Source of the DNA: Hominenteromicrobium gallistercoris
GTDB taxonomy: Bacteria > Bacillota > Clostridia > Oscillospirales > Acutalibacteraceae
Direction: 5' to 3'
DNA length: 14,580 nt
Assembly: GCA_019119145.1 (NCBI GenBank)
Contig: DWXR01000059.1
Span: forward strand, 1 to 14,580
The notes beneath the pieces are model-generated. The model had not been told where the DNA came from. It saw only the letters and a program-made list of their open reading frames with translations, and made no database searches. Both the position numbers and the translations under genes were made by a program. Below are positions 6,376-13,240 of the stretch, in pieces. How positions within the stretch are numbered: the first letter of the stretch is position 1; the number at the start of each line of letters is the position of its first letter.

Positions 6376-7089
6376 ATGGAAATTCTCGACATCAAAAAGG
6401 AGCTCGCGGGCAATTCCTACCCGGGCCGCGGCATCGTGATCGGCAAGAGCGCCGACGGCGTGCACGCCGTGATCGCCTATTTCATCATGGGCCGCAGCGT
6501 CAACTCCCGCAACCGCGTGTTCGTGGAGCAGGGCGACGGCATCCGCACGCAGGCGTTCGACCCGGCGAAGCTCTCCGACCCGTCGCTCGTCATCTACGCG
6601 CCGGTGCGCGTGCTCGCGAACAAGACGATCGTGACGAACGGCGACCAGACCGACACGATCTTCATGTATCTGAAAGAGGGCAAGAGCTTCAAAAAGGCGC
6701 TCAAGACCCGCAAGTTCGAGCCGGACGCGCCGAACTACACGCCGAGAATTTCCGGCCTTGTCAAGCAGAAGGACGGCGACTTCACCTACAAGCTCTCGAT
6801 CCTCAAGAGCTGCGACGGCAACCCCGACGCGCCGCAGAGCTTCTTCTTTGACTACACGCCGGTCAACGGCCTCGGCCATTTCATCCACACCTACAAGTGC
6901 GACGGCTCGCCGCGCATCCCGTCCTTTGAGGGCGAGCCGAAGCCGGTGAGGATCGAGGGCGACATCGACGCGTTCACGAACGACATCTGGCAGAGCCTCA
7001 ACGAGGACAACAAGGTTTCGCTGTTCACGCGCTTCATCAACCTGAAGACGGGCCGCACCGAAACGCGCATCGTCAATAAAAACCAGTGA
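6376..7089 (+). CDS. purO: IMP cyclohydrolase, PurO-type
   Basis: This 237-residue protein looks like the IMP cyclohydrolase family first known from archaea (PF07826, PurO). That family closes FAICAR to IMP, the last step of the pathway, and is unrelated to the N-terminal domain of PurH. The N-terminal YPGRGIVIGKSADGVHAVIAY and the following FIMGRSVNSRNRVF carry the family signature; VIYAPVRVLANKTIVTNGDQTD and SFFFDYTPVNGLGHFIHTY are further conserved stretches. Two ATGs compete. The second (6376) is chosen because GGAAGGGG (6361-6368) is seven bases away, whereas only one base separates it from the ATG at 6370. The neighbouring gene encodes the matching AICAR transformylase, which strongly supports the function. 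Confidence 0.88.
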   Translation: MEILDIKKELAGNSYPGRGIVIGKSADGVHAVIAYFIMGRSVNSRNRVFVEQGDGIRTQAFDPAKLSDPSLVIYAPVRVLANKTIVTNGDQTDTIFMYLKEGKSFKKALKTRKFEPDAPNYTPRISGLVKQKDGDFTYKLSILKSCDGNPDAPQSFFFDYTPVNGLGHFIHTYKCDGSPRIPSFEGEPKPVRIEGDIDAFTNDIWQSLNEDNKVSLFTRFINLKTGRTETRIVNKNQ

Positions 7090-7115
7090 TTATTGGGGAA
7101 AGGACTGTTACGGTT

Positions 7116-8291
7116 ATGAAAGAACTCGAACTCAAATACGGATGCAACCCGAACCAGAAGCCGTCTAAGATCTTCACGAACGACGGCCGCGACCTGCCGA
7201 TTCAGGTGCTGAACGGCAAGCCGGGCTACATCAACTTCATGGACGCGCTGAATTCCTGGCAGCTCGTGAAGGAGCTGAAAGCGGCGACCGGCCTGCCGGC
7301 GGCGGCCTCCTTCAAGCATGTCAGCCCGGCGGGCGCCGCGGTGGCCAAGCCGATGAGCGACACGCTGAAGAAGATCTACTTCGTCGACGACCTCGAGCTT
7401 TCGCCGATCGCGACGGCGTACGCGAGAGCGCGCGGCGCGGACAGAATGTCCTCCTACGGCGACTGGGCGGCGCTCTCCGACGTCTGCGACAAGGAGACCG
7501 CGACGCTGCTCGCCCGCGAGGTTTCGGACGGCATCATCGCCCCGGGCTACACGGAGGAAGCGCTCGCGATTCTCAAGACGAAGCGCAAGGGCAACTACAA
7601 CGTCGTGCAGATCGACCCGGATTACAAGCCGGCGCCGATCGAGCACAAGGACGTTTTCGGCATCACGTTTGAGCAGGGCCGCAACGAACTGAAGATCGAC
7701 GCGGAGATGCTGAACAACATCGTCACCGAAAACAAGACGCTGCCCGAGGAGGCGAAGCTCGACCTCGTCCTCTCCCTGATCACGCTGAAGTACACGCAGT
7801 CGAATTCCGTCTGCTACGCGAAGGACGGCCAGGCCATCGGCATCGGCGCCGGCCAGCAGAGCCGCATCCACTGCACGCGCCTTGCGGGCAACAAGGCGGA
7901 CATCTGGTACCTCCGCCAGCACGAGAAGGTGCTGAACCTGCCGTTCAAGGCGGACATCCGCCGCCCGGACCGCGACAACACGATCGACGTCTACATCAGC
8001 GACGAGTGCGACGACGTGCTGCGCGACGGCGCATGGCAGCAGTTCTTCACCGAGCGTCCGGCCCCGCTGACCCGCGAGGAGAAGGCGGCGTGGCTCCGGA
8101 CGTTCAAGGGCGTTTCGGTCGGCAGCGACGCGTTCTTCCCGTTCGGCGACAACATCGAGCGCGCGCGCAAGAGCGGCGTGGAGTTCATCGCGCAGCCGGG
8201 CGGCTCGATCCGCGACGACAACGTGATCGATACCTGCAACAAGTACGGCATCGCGATGGCGTTCACCGGCATCCGCCTGTTCCACCACTGA
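7116..8291 (+). CDS. purH: stand-alone AICAR transformylase (PurH C-terminal domain homologue)
   Basis: This 391-residue enzyme formylates AICAR to FAICAR with 10-formyltetrahydrofolate. It covers only the transformylase half of PurH; the MGS-like cyclohydrolase domain is absent. KYGCNPNQKPSKIF opens the domain, FKHVSPAGAAV (residues 66-76) holds the catalytic Lys67-His68 pair, and KYTQSNSVCYAKDGQAIGIGAGQQSR and GGSIRDDNVI are canonical. The start at 7116 is taken from GGGGAAAGGA (7095-7104) placed 11 bases upstream. A GTG at 7086 overlapping the previous stop would place that site inside the gene, so it is less likely. The adjoining PurO-type gene supplies the missing cyclohydrolase. Stand-alone versions exist in archaea and some clostridia; the symbol purH is used by homology only. 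Confidence 0.94.
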   Translation: MKELELKYGCNPNQKPSKIFTNDGRDLPIQVLNGKPGYINFMDALNSWQLVKELKAATGLPAAASFKHVSPAGAAVAKPMSDTLKKIYFVDDLELSPIATAYARARGADRMSSYGDWAALSDVCDKETATLLAREVSDGIIAPGYTEEALAILKTKRKGNYNVVQIDPDYKPAPIEHKDVFGITFEQGRNELKIDAEMLNNIVTENKTLPEEAKLDLVLSLITLKYTQSNSVCYAKDGQAIGIGAGQQSRIHCTRLAGNKADIWYLRQHEKVLNLPFKADIRRPDRDNTIDVYISDECDDVLRDGAWQQFFTERPAPLTREEKAAWLRTFKGVSVGSDAFFPFGDNIERARKSGVEFIAQPGGSIRDDNVIDTCNKYGIAMAFTGIRLFHH

Positions 8292-8309
8292 TTGCGGGAG
8301 GAGGACGGC

Positions 8310-8849
8310 ATGAAACGGACAGCAGCTCCCGCGAGCGCGAAGGCGTTCGCACTCGTTTCCGTGCTTGTGACGGCGCTGGCGCTGGTCGTCAGCCTGGGCG
8401 TCGTTTTTCTGCAGAATCTGCTGAAAGGCGCGTTTTCTTCCGACCCGAGCATCCTTGCGATTTTCTCATTTCCGGCGCTCTCCTTCCTGGTGCGCTTCCT
8501 GCCCGTACTGCTGATGGCCGTGTTCTGCATCGTCATTCTGGCCGGCGGGCGCAGGCCGGTGTGGTCGAAGGGGAAGGCGGCGGCCTTTGCGGCGGTCATG
8601 GCGGTCGTTTACGTGCTGTTCAGCCTGCTGGAAATGCCGGTCGAGACGCTTGAAGCGCAGCTTGTCGCCGCGCAGGGCGGCAGCGCACAGCTTGTCGCTT
8701 ACAGCGTCGTGCGCTCCATGCTGAACTGGGGCTACGGCCTGCTTCGGTACAGCGCAGTCGCGGCATTTGTGAGCATCTCTGTTTTGACATATCAGGCGGC
8801 AGTCGACGCAAGGGCGCCGATGCCGCAGTATACGGGAGGCAATACATGA
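8310..8849 (+). CDS. unknown polytopic membrane protein inside the purine operon
   Basis: I do not recognise this 179-residue protein. It has about four hydrophobic segments, near residues 12-35, 48-79 (long, possibly bent), 88-108 and 146-163. A basic cytosolic-looking loop RRPVWSKGK lies at 81-89, and a small-residue/acidic stretch (PVETLEAQLVAAQGG) between the third and fourth segments. No transporter signature is evident. The ATG at 8310 follows GGGAGGAGGA (8296-8305) closely, 18 bases after the AICAR transformylase stop. Its own stop overlaps the purD start (ATGA), so it is translationally coupled to purD. The position suggests a role tied to purine synthesis or purine movement, but this is inference only. 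Confidence 0.75.
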   Translation: MKRTAAPASAKAFALVSVLVTALALVVSLGVVFLQNLLKGAFSSDPSILAIFSFPALSFLVRFLPVLLMAVFCIVILAGGRRPVWSKGKAAAFAAVMAVVYVLFSLLEMPVETLEAQLVAAQGGSAQLVAYSVVRSMLNWGYGLLRYSAVAAFVSISVLTYQAAVDARAPMPQYTGGNT

Positions 8850-10111
8850 ACATTTTGGTAATCGGCAGCGGCGGGCGCGAGCATGCGATCGTCCGCAAGC
8901 TGAAGGAGAGCCCGAAGACGGACAGGCTCTGGTGTGCGCCGGGCAACGGCGGCATCGCGGCGGACGCGGAGTGCGTCGACATCGGTGCGATGGACATCGA
9001 CGGCGTCGTGCGGTTCGCGCAGGAAAACCCGGTCGACCTCGTCTTTGTCGCGCCGGACGACCCGCTCGCGGCGGGCATGGTCGACGCGCTGGAGGCGGCG
9101 GGCATCCGCGCCTTCGGCCCCCGCGCGAACGCGGCGGTCATCGAGAGCAGCAAGGTGTTCTCGAAAAACCTGATGAAGAAATACGGCATCCCGACGGCGC
9201 GCTACGAGGTCTTTTCCGACCCGGCCGCGGCGGTGGCCTATATTGAAGCCGAGAACCGCTTCCCGGTCGTCGTCAAGGCGGACGGTCTTGCGCTCGGCAA
9301 GGGCGTGCTCATCGCGGAGGATCTCGCCGCCGCGAAGGACGCCGTGCACTCGATCATGGAGGACAAGGTGTTCGGCGCGTCCGGCAACAGCGTCGTCGTC
9401 GAGGAATTCCTCACGGGCCCGGAGGTTTCCGTGCTCGCGTTTACGGACGGCAAGACGCTGCGCCCGATGGTCTCCTCGAAGGACCACAAGCGCGCGCTGG
9501 ACGGCGACAAGGGCCTGAACACCGGCGGCATGGGCACGGTCAGCCCGAACCCGTACTACACCGACGAGATCGCGCAGACCTGCATGGAGGCGATCTTCCT
9601 GCCGACGATCCGCGCGATGCAGGCGGAGGGCCGCCCGTTCAAGGGCTGCCTGTATTTCGGCCTGATGCTCACGCCGGACGGCCCGAAGGTCATCGAGTAC
9701 AACGCGCGCTTCGGCGACCCGGAAACGCAGGTCGTCCTGCCGCGGCTCAAGACGGATTTCGTCGACATCATCGACGCGGTGATCGACGAAAAGCTCGATG
9801 CGCTCGAGATCGAGTGGAGCGCGGATGCGTGCGCCTGCGTCGTCATGGCGAGCGGCGGCTATCCGCAGTCGTACCCGAAGGGCATCGAGATCACCGGTCT
9901 GGACGAAAACGGGCAGGTCGCGGGTGCGACCGTCTACCACGCGGGCACGAAGCGCGCAGGGGACAAGCTCGTGACGAACGGCGGGCGCGTGCTCGGCGTG
10001 ACGGCGACGGCGGAAACGCTCGACGCGGCGCTTGAAAAGGCGTATGCGGCGGTCGAAAAGATCCATTTCGACGGCGCGCACTACCGCCGCGACATCGGCC
10101 GCACGAAATAA
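8846..10111 (+). CDS. purD: phosphoribosylamine-glycine ligase PurD (GAR synthetase)
   Basis: This 421-residue ATP-grasp enzyme joins phosphoribosylamine and glycine to give GAR, step two of IMP synthesis. MNILVIGSGGREHAIVRKL is the standard N-terminus. FPVVVKADGLALGKGV is the ATP-grasp lysine region. LNTGGMGTVSPNPYY, KVIEYNARFGDPETQVVLP (metal- and ATP-binding Glu and Asn) and the C-terminal NGGRVLGVTATAETLDAALEKAYAAVEKI block are all present. Length is normal. The ATG at 8846 overlaps the stop of the membrane-protein gene by four bases, with GGGAGGC (8834-8840) as ribosome binding site. It is the last gene of the operon, 17 bases before a strong terminator. The usual loop GPxxPL reads APDDPL here, a minor variation. 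Confidence 0.97.
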   Translation: MNILVIGSGGREHAIVRKLKESPKTDRLWCAPGNGGIAADAECVDIGAMDIDGVVRFAQENPVDLVFVAPDDPLAAGMVDALEAAGIRAFGPRANAAVIESSKVFSKNLMKKYGIPTARYEVFSDPAAAVAYIEAENRFPVVVKADGLALGKGVLIAEDLAAAKDAVHSIMEDKVFGASGNSVVVEEFLTGPEVSVLAFTDGKTLRPMVSSKDHKRALDGDKGLNTGGMGTVSPNPYYTDEIAQTCMEAIFLPTIRAMQAEGRPFKGCLYFGLMLTPDGPKVIEYNARFGDPETQVVLPRLKTDFVDIIDAVIDEKLDALEIEWSADACACVVMASGGYPQSYPKGIEITGLDENGQVAGATVYHAGTKRAGDKLVTNGGRVLGVTATAETLDAALEKAYAAVEKIHFDGAHYRRDIGRTK

Positions 10112-10128
10112 TCGAACATATAAAATTG

Positions 10129-10164
10129 AAACGACAGCCCGGTATGCACCGCGGCTGTCGTTTT
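10129..10164. terminator. bidirectional intrinsic terminator of the pur operon and the RHH gene
   Basis: AAACGACAGCC (10129-10139) pairs with GGCTGTCGTTT (10153-10163), an 11-bp stem with a 13-base loop. On the plus strand TTTTGTTATT runs through and beyond the right arm. On the minus strand the stem is followed by an AT-rich tail (TTTCAATTTTATAT). It sits between two converging genes, purD (ending 10111) and the ribbon-helix-helix gene (ending 10166), and probably serves both. Confidence 0.85.
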
Positions 10165-10165
10165 G

Positions 10166-10357
10166 TTATTCTTCTAATGCGATTTTGCCTATAGCCTTTT
10201 CAAACTTTTCTACGTGAAGTCTCATTAAAATCTCCAATTCACTATTGATTGAACGCCCGTTATAGCCGGATACATAGCGGAACTTTTCGTAGATTTCAGG
10301 ATTAACTCTTAAAGTAAATTTAACGAATTCTCGCGGTTCACCTTTTTTACGCCCCAC
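10166..10357 (-). CDS. Arc-like ribbon-helix-helix DNA-binding protein
   Basis: This small regulator binds DNA as a dimer through an antiparallel beta ribbon. With a GTG start at 10357 it has 63 residues and begins MGRKKGEPREFVKF. That start is chosen because AGGGAG lies eight bases upstream; an in-frame GTG at 10375 would have no ribosome binding site. EFVKFTLRV is the DNA-reading strand. NPEIYEKFRYVSGYNG is helix A, and RSINSELEILMRLHVEKFEKAIGKI is the turn and helix B. The segment GRSINSEL closely resembles the GRSVNSE region of phage P22 Arc. The gene is far more AT-rich than its neighbours, suggesting acquisition. A perfect palindrome directly upstream covers its -10 box, so autorepression is likely. 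The divergent gene at 10485 is the probable second target. Confidence 0.82.
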   Translation of the reverse strand: MGRKKGEPREFVKFTLRVNPEIYEKFRYVSGYNGRSINSELEILMRLHVEKFEKAIGKIALEE

Positions 10358-10378
10358 AAACCTCTCTCCCTTCACGTG

Positions 10379-10403
10379 TTTTGATGTTATTATAACATCA
10401 AAA
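10379..10403. promoter_or_regulatory. perfect 25-bp palindromic operator (O1) over the RHH gene -10 box
   Basis: TTTTGATGTTAT (10379-10390) and ATAACATCAAAA (10392-10403) are exact reverse complements around one central base (10391). On the minus strand the centre contains TATAAT (10394-10389), a consensus -10 box for the ribbon-helix-helix gene; no good -35 box was found for it. The location and dyad symmetry fit an operator bound by that protein, blocking its own promoter. Confidence 0.72.
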
Positions 10404-10419
10404 TAATCTCAAAAATTTA

Positions 10420-10448
10420 TTGACAATATTTTGAGGTCATGATATTAT
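10420..10448 (+). promoter_or_regulatory. consensus sigma-A promoter of the 118-residue protein gene
   Basis: TTGACA (10420-10425), a 17-base spacer and TATTAT (10443-10448) form a very strong vegetative promoter. The expected start is near 10455, giving a leader of about 30 nt. The -10 box lies inside the second, degenerate operator copy (10429-10453), so the gene is probably repressed by the divergent ribbon-helix-helix protein. Confidence 0.82.
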
Positions 10449-10453
10449 CGTGT
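10429..10453. promoter_or_regulatory. degenerate second operator copy (O2) over the 118-residue gene -10 box
   Basis: TTTTGAGGTCAT (10429-10440) matches the left arm of the upstream palindrome at 10 of 12 bases. ATATTATCGTGT (10442-10453) matches the right arm at 6 of 12, around a central base at 10441. The centre is exactly 50 bp from that of O1. The overlap with the promoter -10 box argues for a functional, weaker repressor site. Confidence 0.5.
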
Positions 10454-10484
10454 AAAAGAACACATTCAGAGGGAGTTGGAGGAT

Positions 10485-10841
10485 ATGAGAGAACTTGCAG
10501 GTTTTTATGAGCGCGCGAAGCTGGACAATCTGCTGCGGCATCTGCTGTGGAACGATGATCCGCGAGACGCAGCGATCGATGATTTTGAAAAGATGCTGGA
10601 GGATTCCTTCGAGACGTTTTATGGCCGGCTGGCGGAGATTTCTCCAAAGCTCAGGCGAGAGGACGACCGCCTGTTTGAAGCGGTGACCGATTTTGCAGGC
10701 GTGCAGGACAGCGTGTATTTCAAGCTCGGCGTGTTGACCGGCTTCCGGCTTTACAGGGATCTGGACGCTGCGTATGAACATGAGGTTCTGCGTGCGAAAA
10801 CACGCTATGCGGATTTAAAAACACAGTGGGGAGACTATTGA
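10485..10841 (+). CDS. unknown 118-residue helical protein, divergent from the RHH regulator
   Basis: I do not recognise this protein with certainty. It is 118 residues, charged and predicted mostly helical. It begins MRELAGFYERAKLDNLL, has a heptad-like acidic/basic middle (DDFEKMLEDSFETFYGRLAEI), and a C-terminal block, DSVYFKLGVLTGFRLYRDL. That block resembles the YxxGFRLG ending of short Firmicute proteins often grouped as DUF6809; this link is from memory and weak. There is no signal peptide, membrane segment or cysteine motif. The ATG at 10485 is chosen because GGGAG (10471-10475) is nine bases upstream. A consensus promoter with a probable operator precedes it and a hairpin follows directly, so it forms a single-gene unit paired with the ribbon-helix-helix gene. 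A toxin, phage or plasmid-maintenance role is possible but unproven. Confidence 0.72.
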   Translation: MRELAGFYERAKLDNLLRHLLWNDDPRDAAIDDFEKMLEDSFETFYGRLAEISPKLRREDDRLFEAVTDFAGVQDSVYFKLGVLTGFRLYRDLDAAYEHEVLRAKTRYADLKTQWGDY

Positions 10842-10885
10842 AAAACCGCCCGGCAGCTTCCGGATTTTTCCGGGCTGCCGGGCGG
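10841..10885 (-). terminator. strong intrinsic terminator of the GH36 gene (possibly bidirectional)
   Basis: CCGCCCGGCAGC (10846-10857) pairs with GCTGCCGGGCGG (10874-10885). Four further inner CCGG pairs make a very stable hairpin. On the minus strand it is followed by TTTTT (10845-10841), as expected for the alpha-galactosidase gene that ends at 10915. On the plus strand the hairpin has no T-tract, but it begins within five bases of the 118-residue gene stop. Confidence 0.85.
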
Positions 10886-10914
10886 GGCGTTTCAGCGGGC
10901 GGTGGTCCGCTGAT

Positions 10915-13089
10915 TTATTTTGCAATGAAGTGCTTCACGACGCTCTCGCCGTCGAGATACGCGGCGCGGGTCAGGTTGACGCCGGCGTTCATCAGCAGCG
11001 CGCCGGAGTAGACCTCGCCGGTGTCCGTATCGGTGTAGAACTTCTCCGGATCGAGGCCGCGCAGGCGCTGGACATAGAACATCGACTCCGGCTGACGCAT
11101 CACGACGCTTGTGAGCATCGCCTCGTTCTTGTCCGGCGAGACGAATTCCCACGCGCAGCGGAAGGCGTTGTCGGTCGGGGCGATCAGGCGGTAGAAGTCG
11201 CCGTCGCGCACGAGGTGGTTGTACTTGCGGTAGTCGGCGATCTGCTGCCGGACCTCCTCTTTTTCCTCCTCAGTGAGCTTGCGCGGGTCGAGCTCATAGC
11301 CGAACGTGCCGCACATCGCGACGTTCGCGCGCGTTGAAAGCGGGGTGCGCGGGCGCGCCGCCACGTGTGCACCGAAGGCAGAAACCGGGTAGCACATCGA
11401 GGTGCCGAACTGGATCGTCAGCCGCTCGATCGCGTCGGTGTTGTCGCTGCACCAGATCTGCGGCGAGTAGTAGAGCATGCCGGGGTCGAAGCGTCCGCCG
11501 CCGCCCGAGCAGTTTTCAAACAGGATGTTCGGGAAGGTCTTCACAAAGCGGTCCATCAGGTCGTAGGTGCCCAGCACGAAGCGGTGCATGATCTCCTTCT
11601 GGCGCTCCGGCGGCAGAAGAGCCGAGCCGGCCTCCGAAATGTTGCGGTTGAAGTCCCACTTCACATAGTCGATTTTGTTGTTTTTCAGGACGCTGCACAT
11701 CTGCTCGAAGATGTTGTCGCGCACGTCCTCGCGCGACATGTCGAGCACGTACTGCAGGCGCGCCGGCGAGTTTTCGCGGCCCTTGACGTGCAGGCACCAG
11801 TCGGGGTGCGCCTTGTAAAGCTCGCTGTCGGGCGAGATCATCTCCGGCTCGTACCAGATGCCGAACTTCAGGCCCTCCGCGTTGACGCGCTCGATCAGCT
11901 TCGAAAGCCCGCCCTTGATTTTCTTTTCGTTGACGTACCAGTCGCCGAGCGAGGAGTTGTCGGACTCGCGGTGGCCGAACCAGCCGTCGTCCATGACGAG
12001 CATATCGACGCCAAGCTTTGCGGCCTCGTGCGCGAACGCGACGAGCTTGTCGTCGTCGAAGTCGAAGTAAGCGGCCTCCCAGCTGTTGATGAGCACCGGG
12101 CGCTCCACGTCGCGCCACGGGCTTTTGATCAGGTGCTTTTTGTAGGCGCGGTGGAAGATGCGGCTCATCTCGCCGAGGCCCTTGTCCGTGTAGACCATGA
12201 CGGCCTCCGGCGCGGTGAAGCGCTCGCCCGGCTCGAGGTGCCAGGTGAAGCCGTCGGGGTTGATGCCGGCGATCAGGCGCGTCGTGTCGAAGCCGTCGAC
12301 CTCCACGTCGATCGCGAAGTTGCCGCTGTACACGAGGTTGAGGCCGTACACCTCGCCGTTTTCCTCCGAAGCGCCGTGCTGCCGGAGCGCGACGAACGGG
12401 TTGTGGTTGTGCGAGGAGGAGCCGCGCTTGCTCACGATGGACTGGATGCCGTGGCAGAGCGGGCGCTCGGCGACCGTGCGCTCCTTCGACCATTTGCCGT
12501 ACAGGTGCACCATGTCGTAATCGTAGGTCGGCAGCTCGAGGCAGGCGCTGTACACGCGCTCGAGGTCCATCGCCGCGTCGGAATCGTTTTCAACGACGAC
12601 GCTGCGGGTCATGACCGGCATGTCCTGGTATACGGTGTAGTAGAGCTTCACGACGGCGCCGGTCGCCGCGTCGCGCGTCGTCATCTCGAGCGTCTCGCTG
12701 TCGCCGTTTTCATCGCGCAGCGCGGGCATGCCGCAGAGCGCGGGCTTTTTTTCGAGGATGCGGTGGGAGACGTAGCGGATGTCGGTGGAGACGTCGCCGT
12801 TTTTGTTGCGGATCTGCAGCGCGGAGACGCGGAAGTCGCCGGTGCCGGCCACGGAATACTCGCTCGGCGTCACGTCCGGCGAAACGCCGGTGGCGACGTA
12901 GTGCGGGAAGTCCGGGCAGAAGGAGGAGAACATGCCGCGGTCGAGCATCGAAAGCAGGTTGTCGTCCGGCAGGTAAGCGCCGTAATACAAATGGAACAGA
13001 TACCCCGCCTCGTGCACGGCGAAGGCGTAGCTTGTCGACGGCGTATCGAGCTTGAAGATTTTTCTGGAAGCGTCAAAGGTAATGGCCAT
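10915..13089 (-). CDS. GH36 alpha-galactosidase
   Basis: This 724-residue family 36 alpha-galactosidase cleaves alpha-1,6-galactosyl bonds in raffinose, stachyose and melibiose. The N-terminal beta-supersandwich (about residues 1-325) precedes the catalytic barrel. VMDDGWFGHRESDNSSLGDW (366-385) holds substrate-binding residues. KWDFNR (477-482) carries nucleophile Asp479, and CSDNTDAIERL (548-558) carries acid/base Asp549, each one residue from the equivalents in Geobacillus AgaB (Asp478/Asp548). The CSGGGGRFD loop is also typical. No signal peptide is seen, so it is probably cytoplasmic and acts on imported sugars. The start at 13089 has GGAAAGGA eight bases upstream; longer readings lack a site. 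No transporter is adjacent. It has its own promoter and terminator, so it is monocistronic. Confidence 0.96.
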   Translation of the reverse strand: MAITFDASRKIFKLDTPSTSYAFAVHEAGYLFHLYYGAYLPDDNLLSMLDRGMFSSFCPDFPHYVATGVSPDVTPSEYSVAGTGDFRVSALQIRNKNGDVSTDIRYVSHRILEKKPALCGMPALRDENGDSETLEMTTRDAATGAVVKLYYTVYQDMPVMTRSVVVENDSDAAMDLERVYSACLELPTYDYDMVHLYGKWSKERTVAERPLCHGIQSIVSKRGSSSHNHNPFVALRQHGASEENGEVYGLNLVYSGNFAIDVEVDGFDTTRLIAGINPDGFTWHLEPGERFTAPEAVMVYTDKGLGEMSRIFHRAYKKHLIKSPWRDVERPVLINSWEAAYFDFDDDKLVAFAHEAAKLGVDMLVMDDGWFGHRESDNSSLGDWYVNEKKIKGGLSKLIERVNAEGLKFGIWYEPEMISPDSELYKAHPDWCLHVKGRENSPARLQYVLDMSREDVRDNIFEQMCSVLKNNKIDYVKWDFNRNISEAGSALLPPERQKEIMHRFVLGTYDLMDRFVKTFPNILFENCSGGGGRFDPGMLYYSPQIWCSDNTDAIERLTIQFGTSMCYPVSAFGAHVAARPRTPLSTRANVAMCGTFGYELDPRKLTEEEKEEVRQQIADYRKYNHLVRDGDFYRLIAPTDNAFRCAWEFVSPDKNEAMLTSVVMRQPESMFYVQRLRGLDPEKFYTDTDTGEVYSGALLMNAGVNLTRAAYLDGESVVKHFIAK

Positions 13090-13128
13090 AATACAAGTCC
13101 TTTCCAAAGATTTCATACTTCTTTTTTC

Positions 13129-13157
13129 ATTATAGCGGCTTTGCCGGGGGCGCGCAA
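13129..13157 (-). promoter_or_regulatory. promoter of the GH36 alpha-galactosidase gene
   Basis: On the minus strand TTGCGC (13157-13152), a 17-base spacer and TATAAT (13134-13129) lie about 40 bases before the start codon. The -35 box is poor, as in activated promoters. Just upstream are an inverted repeat AGGCA-6-TGCCT (13159-13174) and a palindrome TTGCGCAA (13187-13194), candidate binding sites for a sugar-responsive regulator. Confidence 0.6.
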
Positions 13158-13199
13158 TAGGCATTTTGTTGCCTGATTTTGATGCTTTGCGCAAGAGAA

Positions 13200-13227
13200 G
13201 GAGGAGGCCCGCTGCGGGACCTCCTCC
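13200..13227 (-). terminator. intrinsic terminator of the D,D-carboxypeptidase gene
   Basis: GGAGGAGG (13200-13207) pairs with CCTCCTCC (13220-13227), and the inner CCCGC/GCGGG adds five pairs around a single base, so the stem top must open partly. On the minus strand the stem is followed by TTCTCTT. It starts 13 bases after the stop codon at 13241. Confidence 0.75.
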
Positions 13228-13240
13228 GTTTCAGGTCTGG

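Noticed and set aside
7086..7115. GTG start for the AICAR transformylase overlapping the previous stop
   Set aside because: The only good ribosome binding site (7095-7104) lies downstream of it, and homologues begin near the ATG at 7116.
10358..10375. Longer ribbon-helix-helix protein starting at GTG 10375
   Set aside because: It adds six residues but would place the Shine-Dalgarno-like AGGGAG inside the coding region, and no other site lies upstream.
10485..10841. Toxin of a classical toxin-antitoxin pair
   Set aside because: The two genes are divergent rather than tandem and overlapping, and no toxin-fold motif (RelE, PIN, MazF, HicA) is visible. Left as unknown.
11365..13176. 603-residue plus-strand open frame over the GH36 gene
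   Set aside because: It is the antisense shadow of a GH36 gene with all catalytic motifs; its composition is an Arg/Val/Asp/Ala/His artefact of third-position GC.
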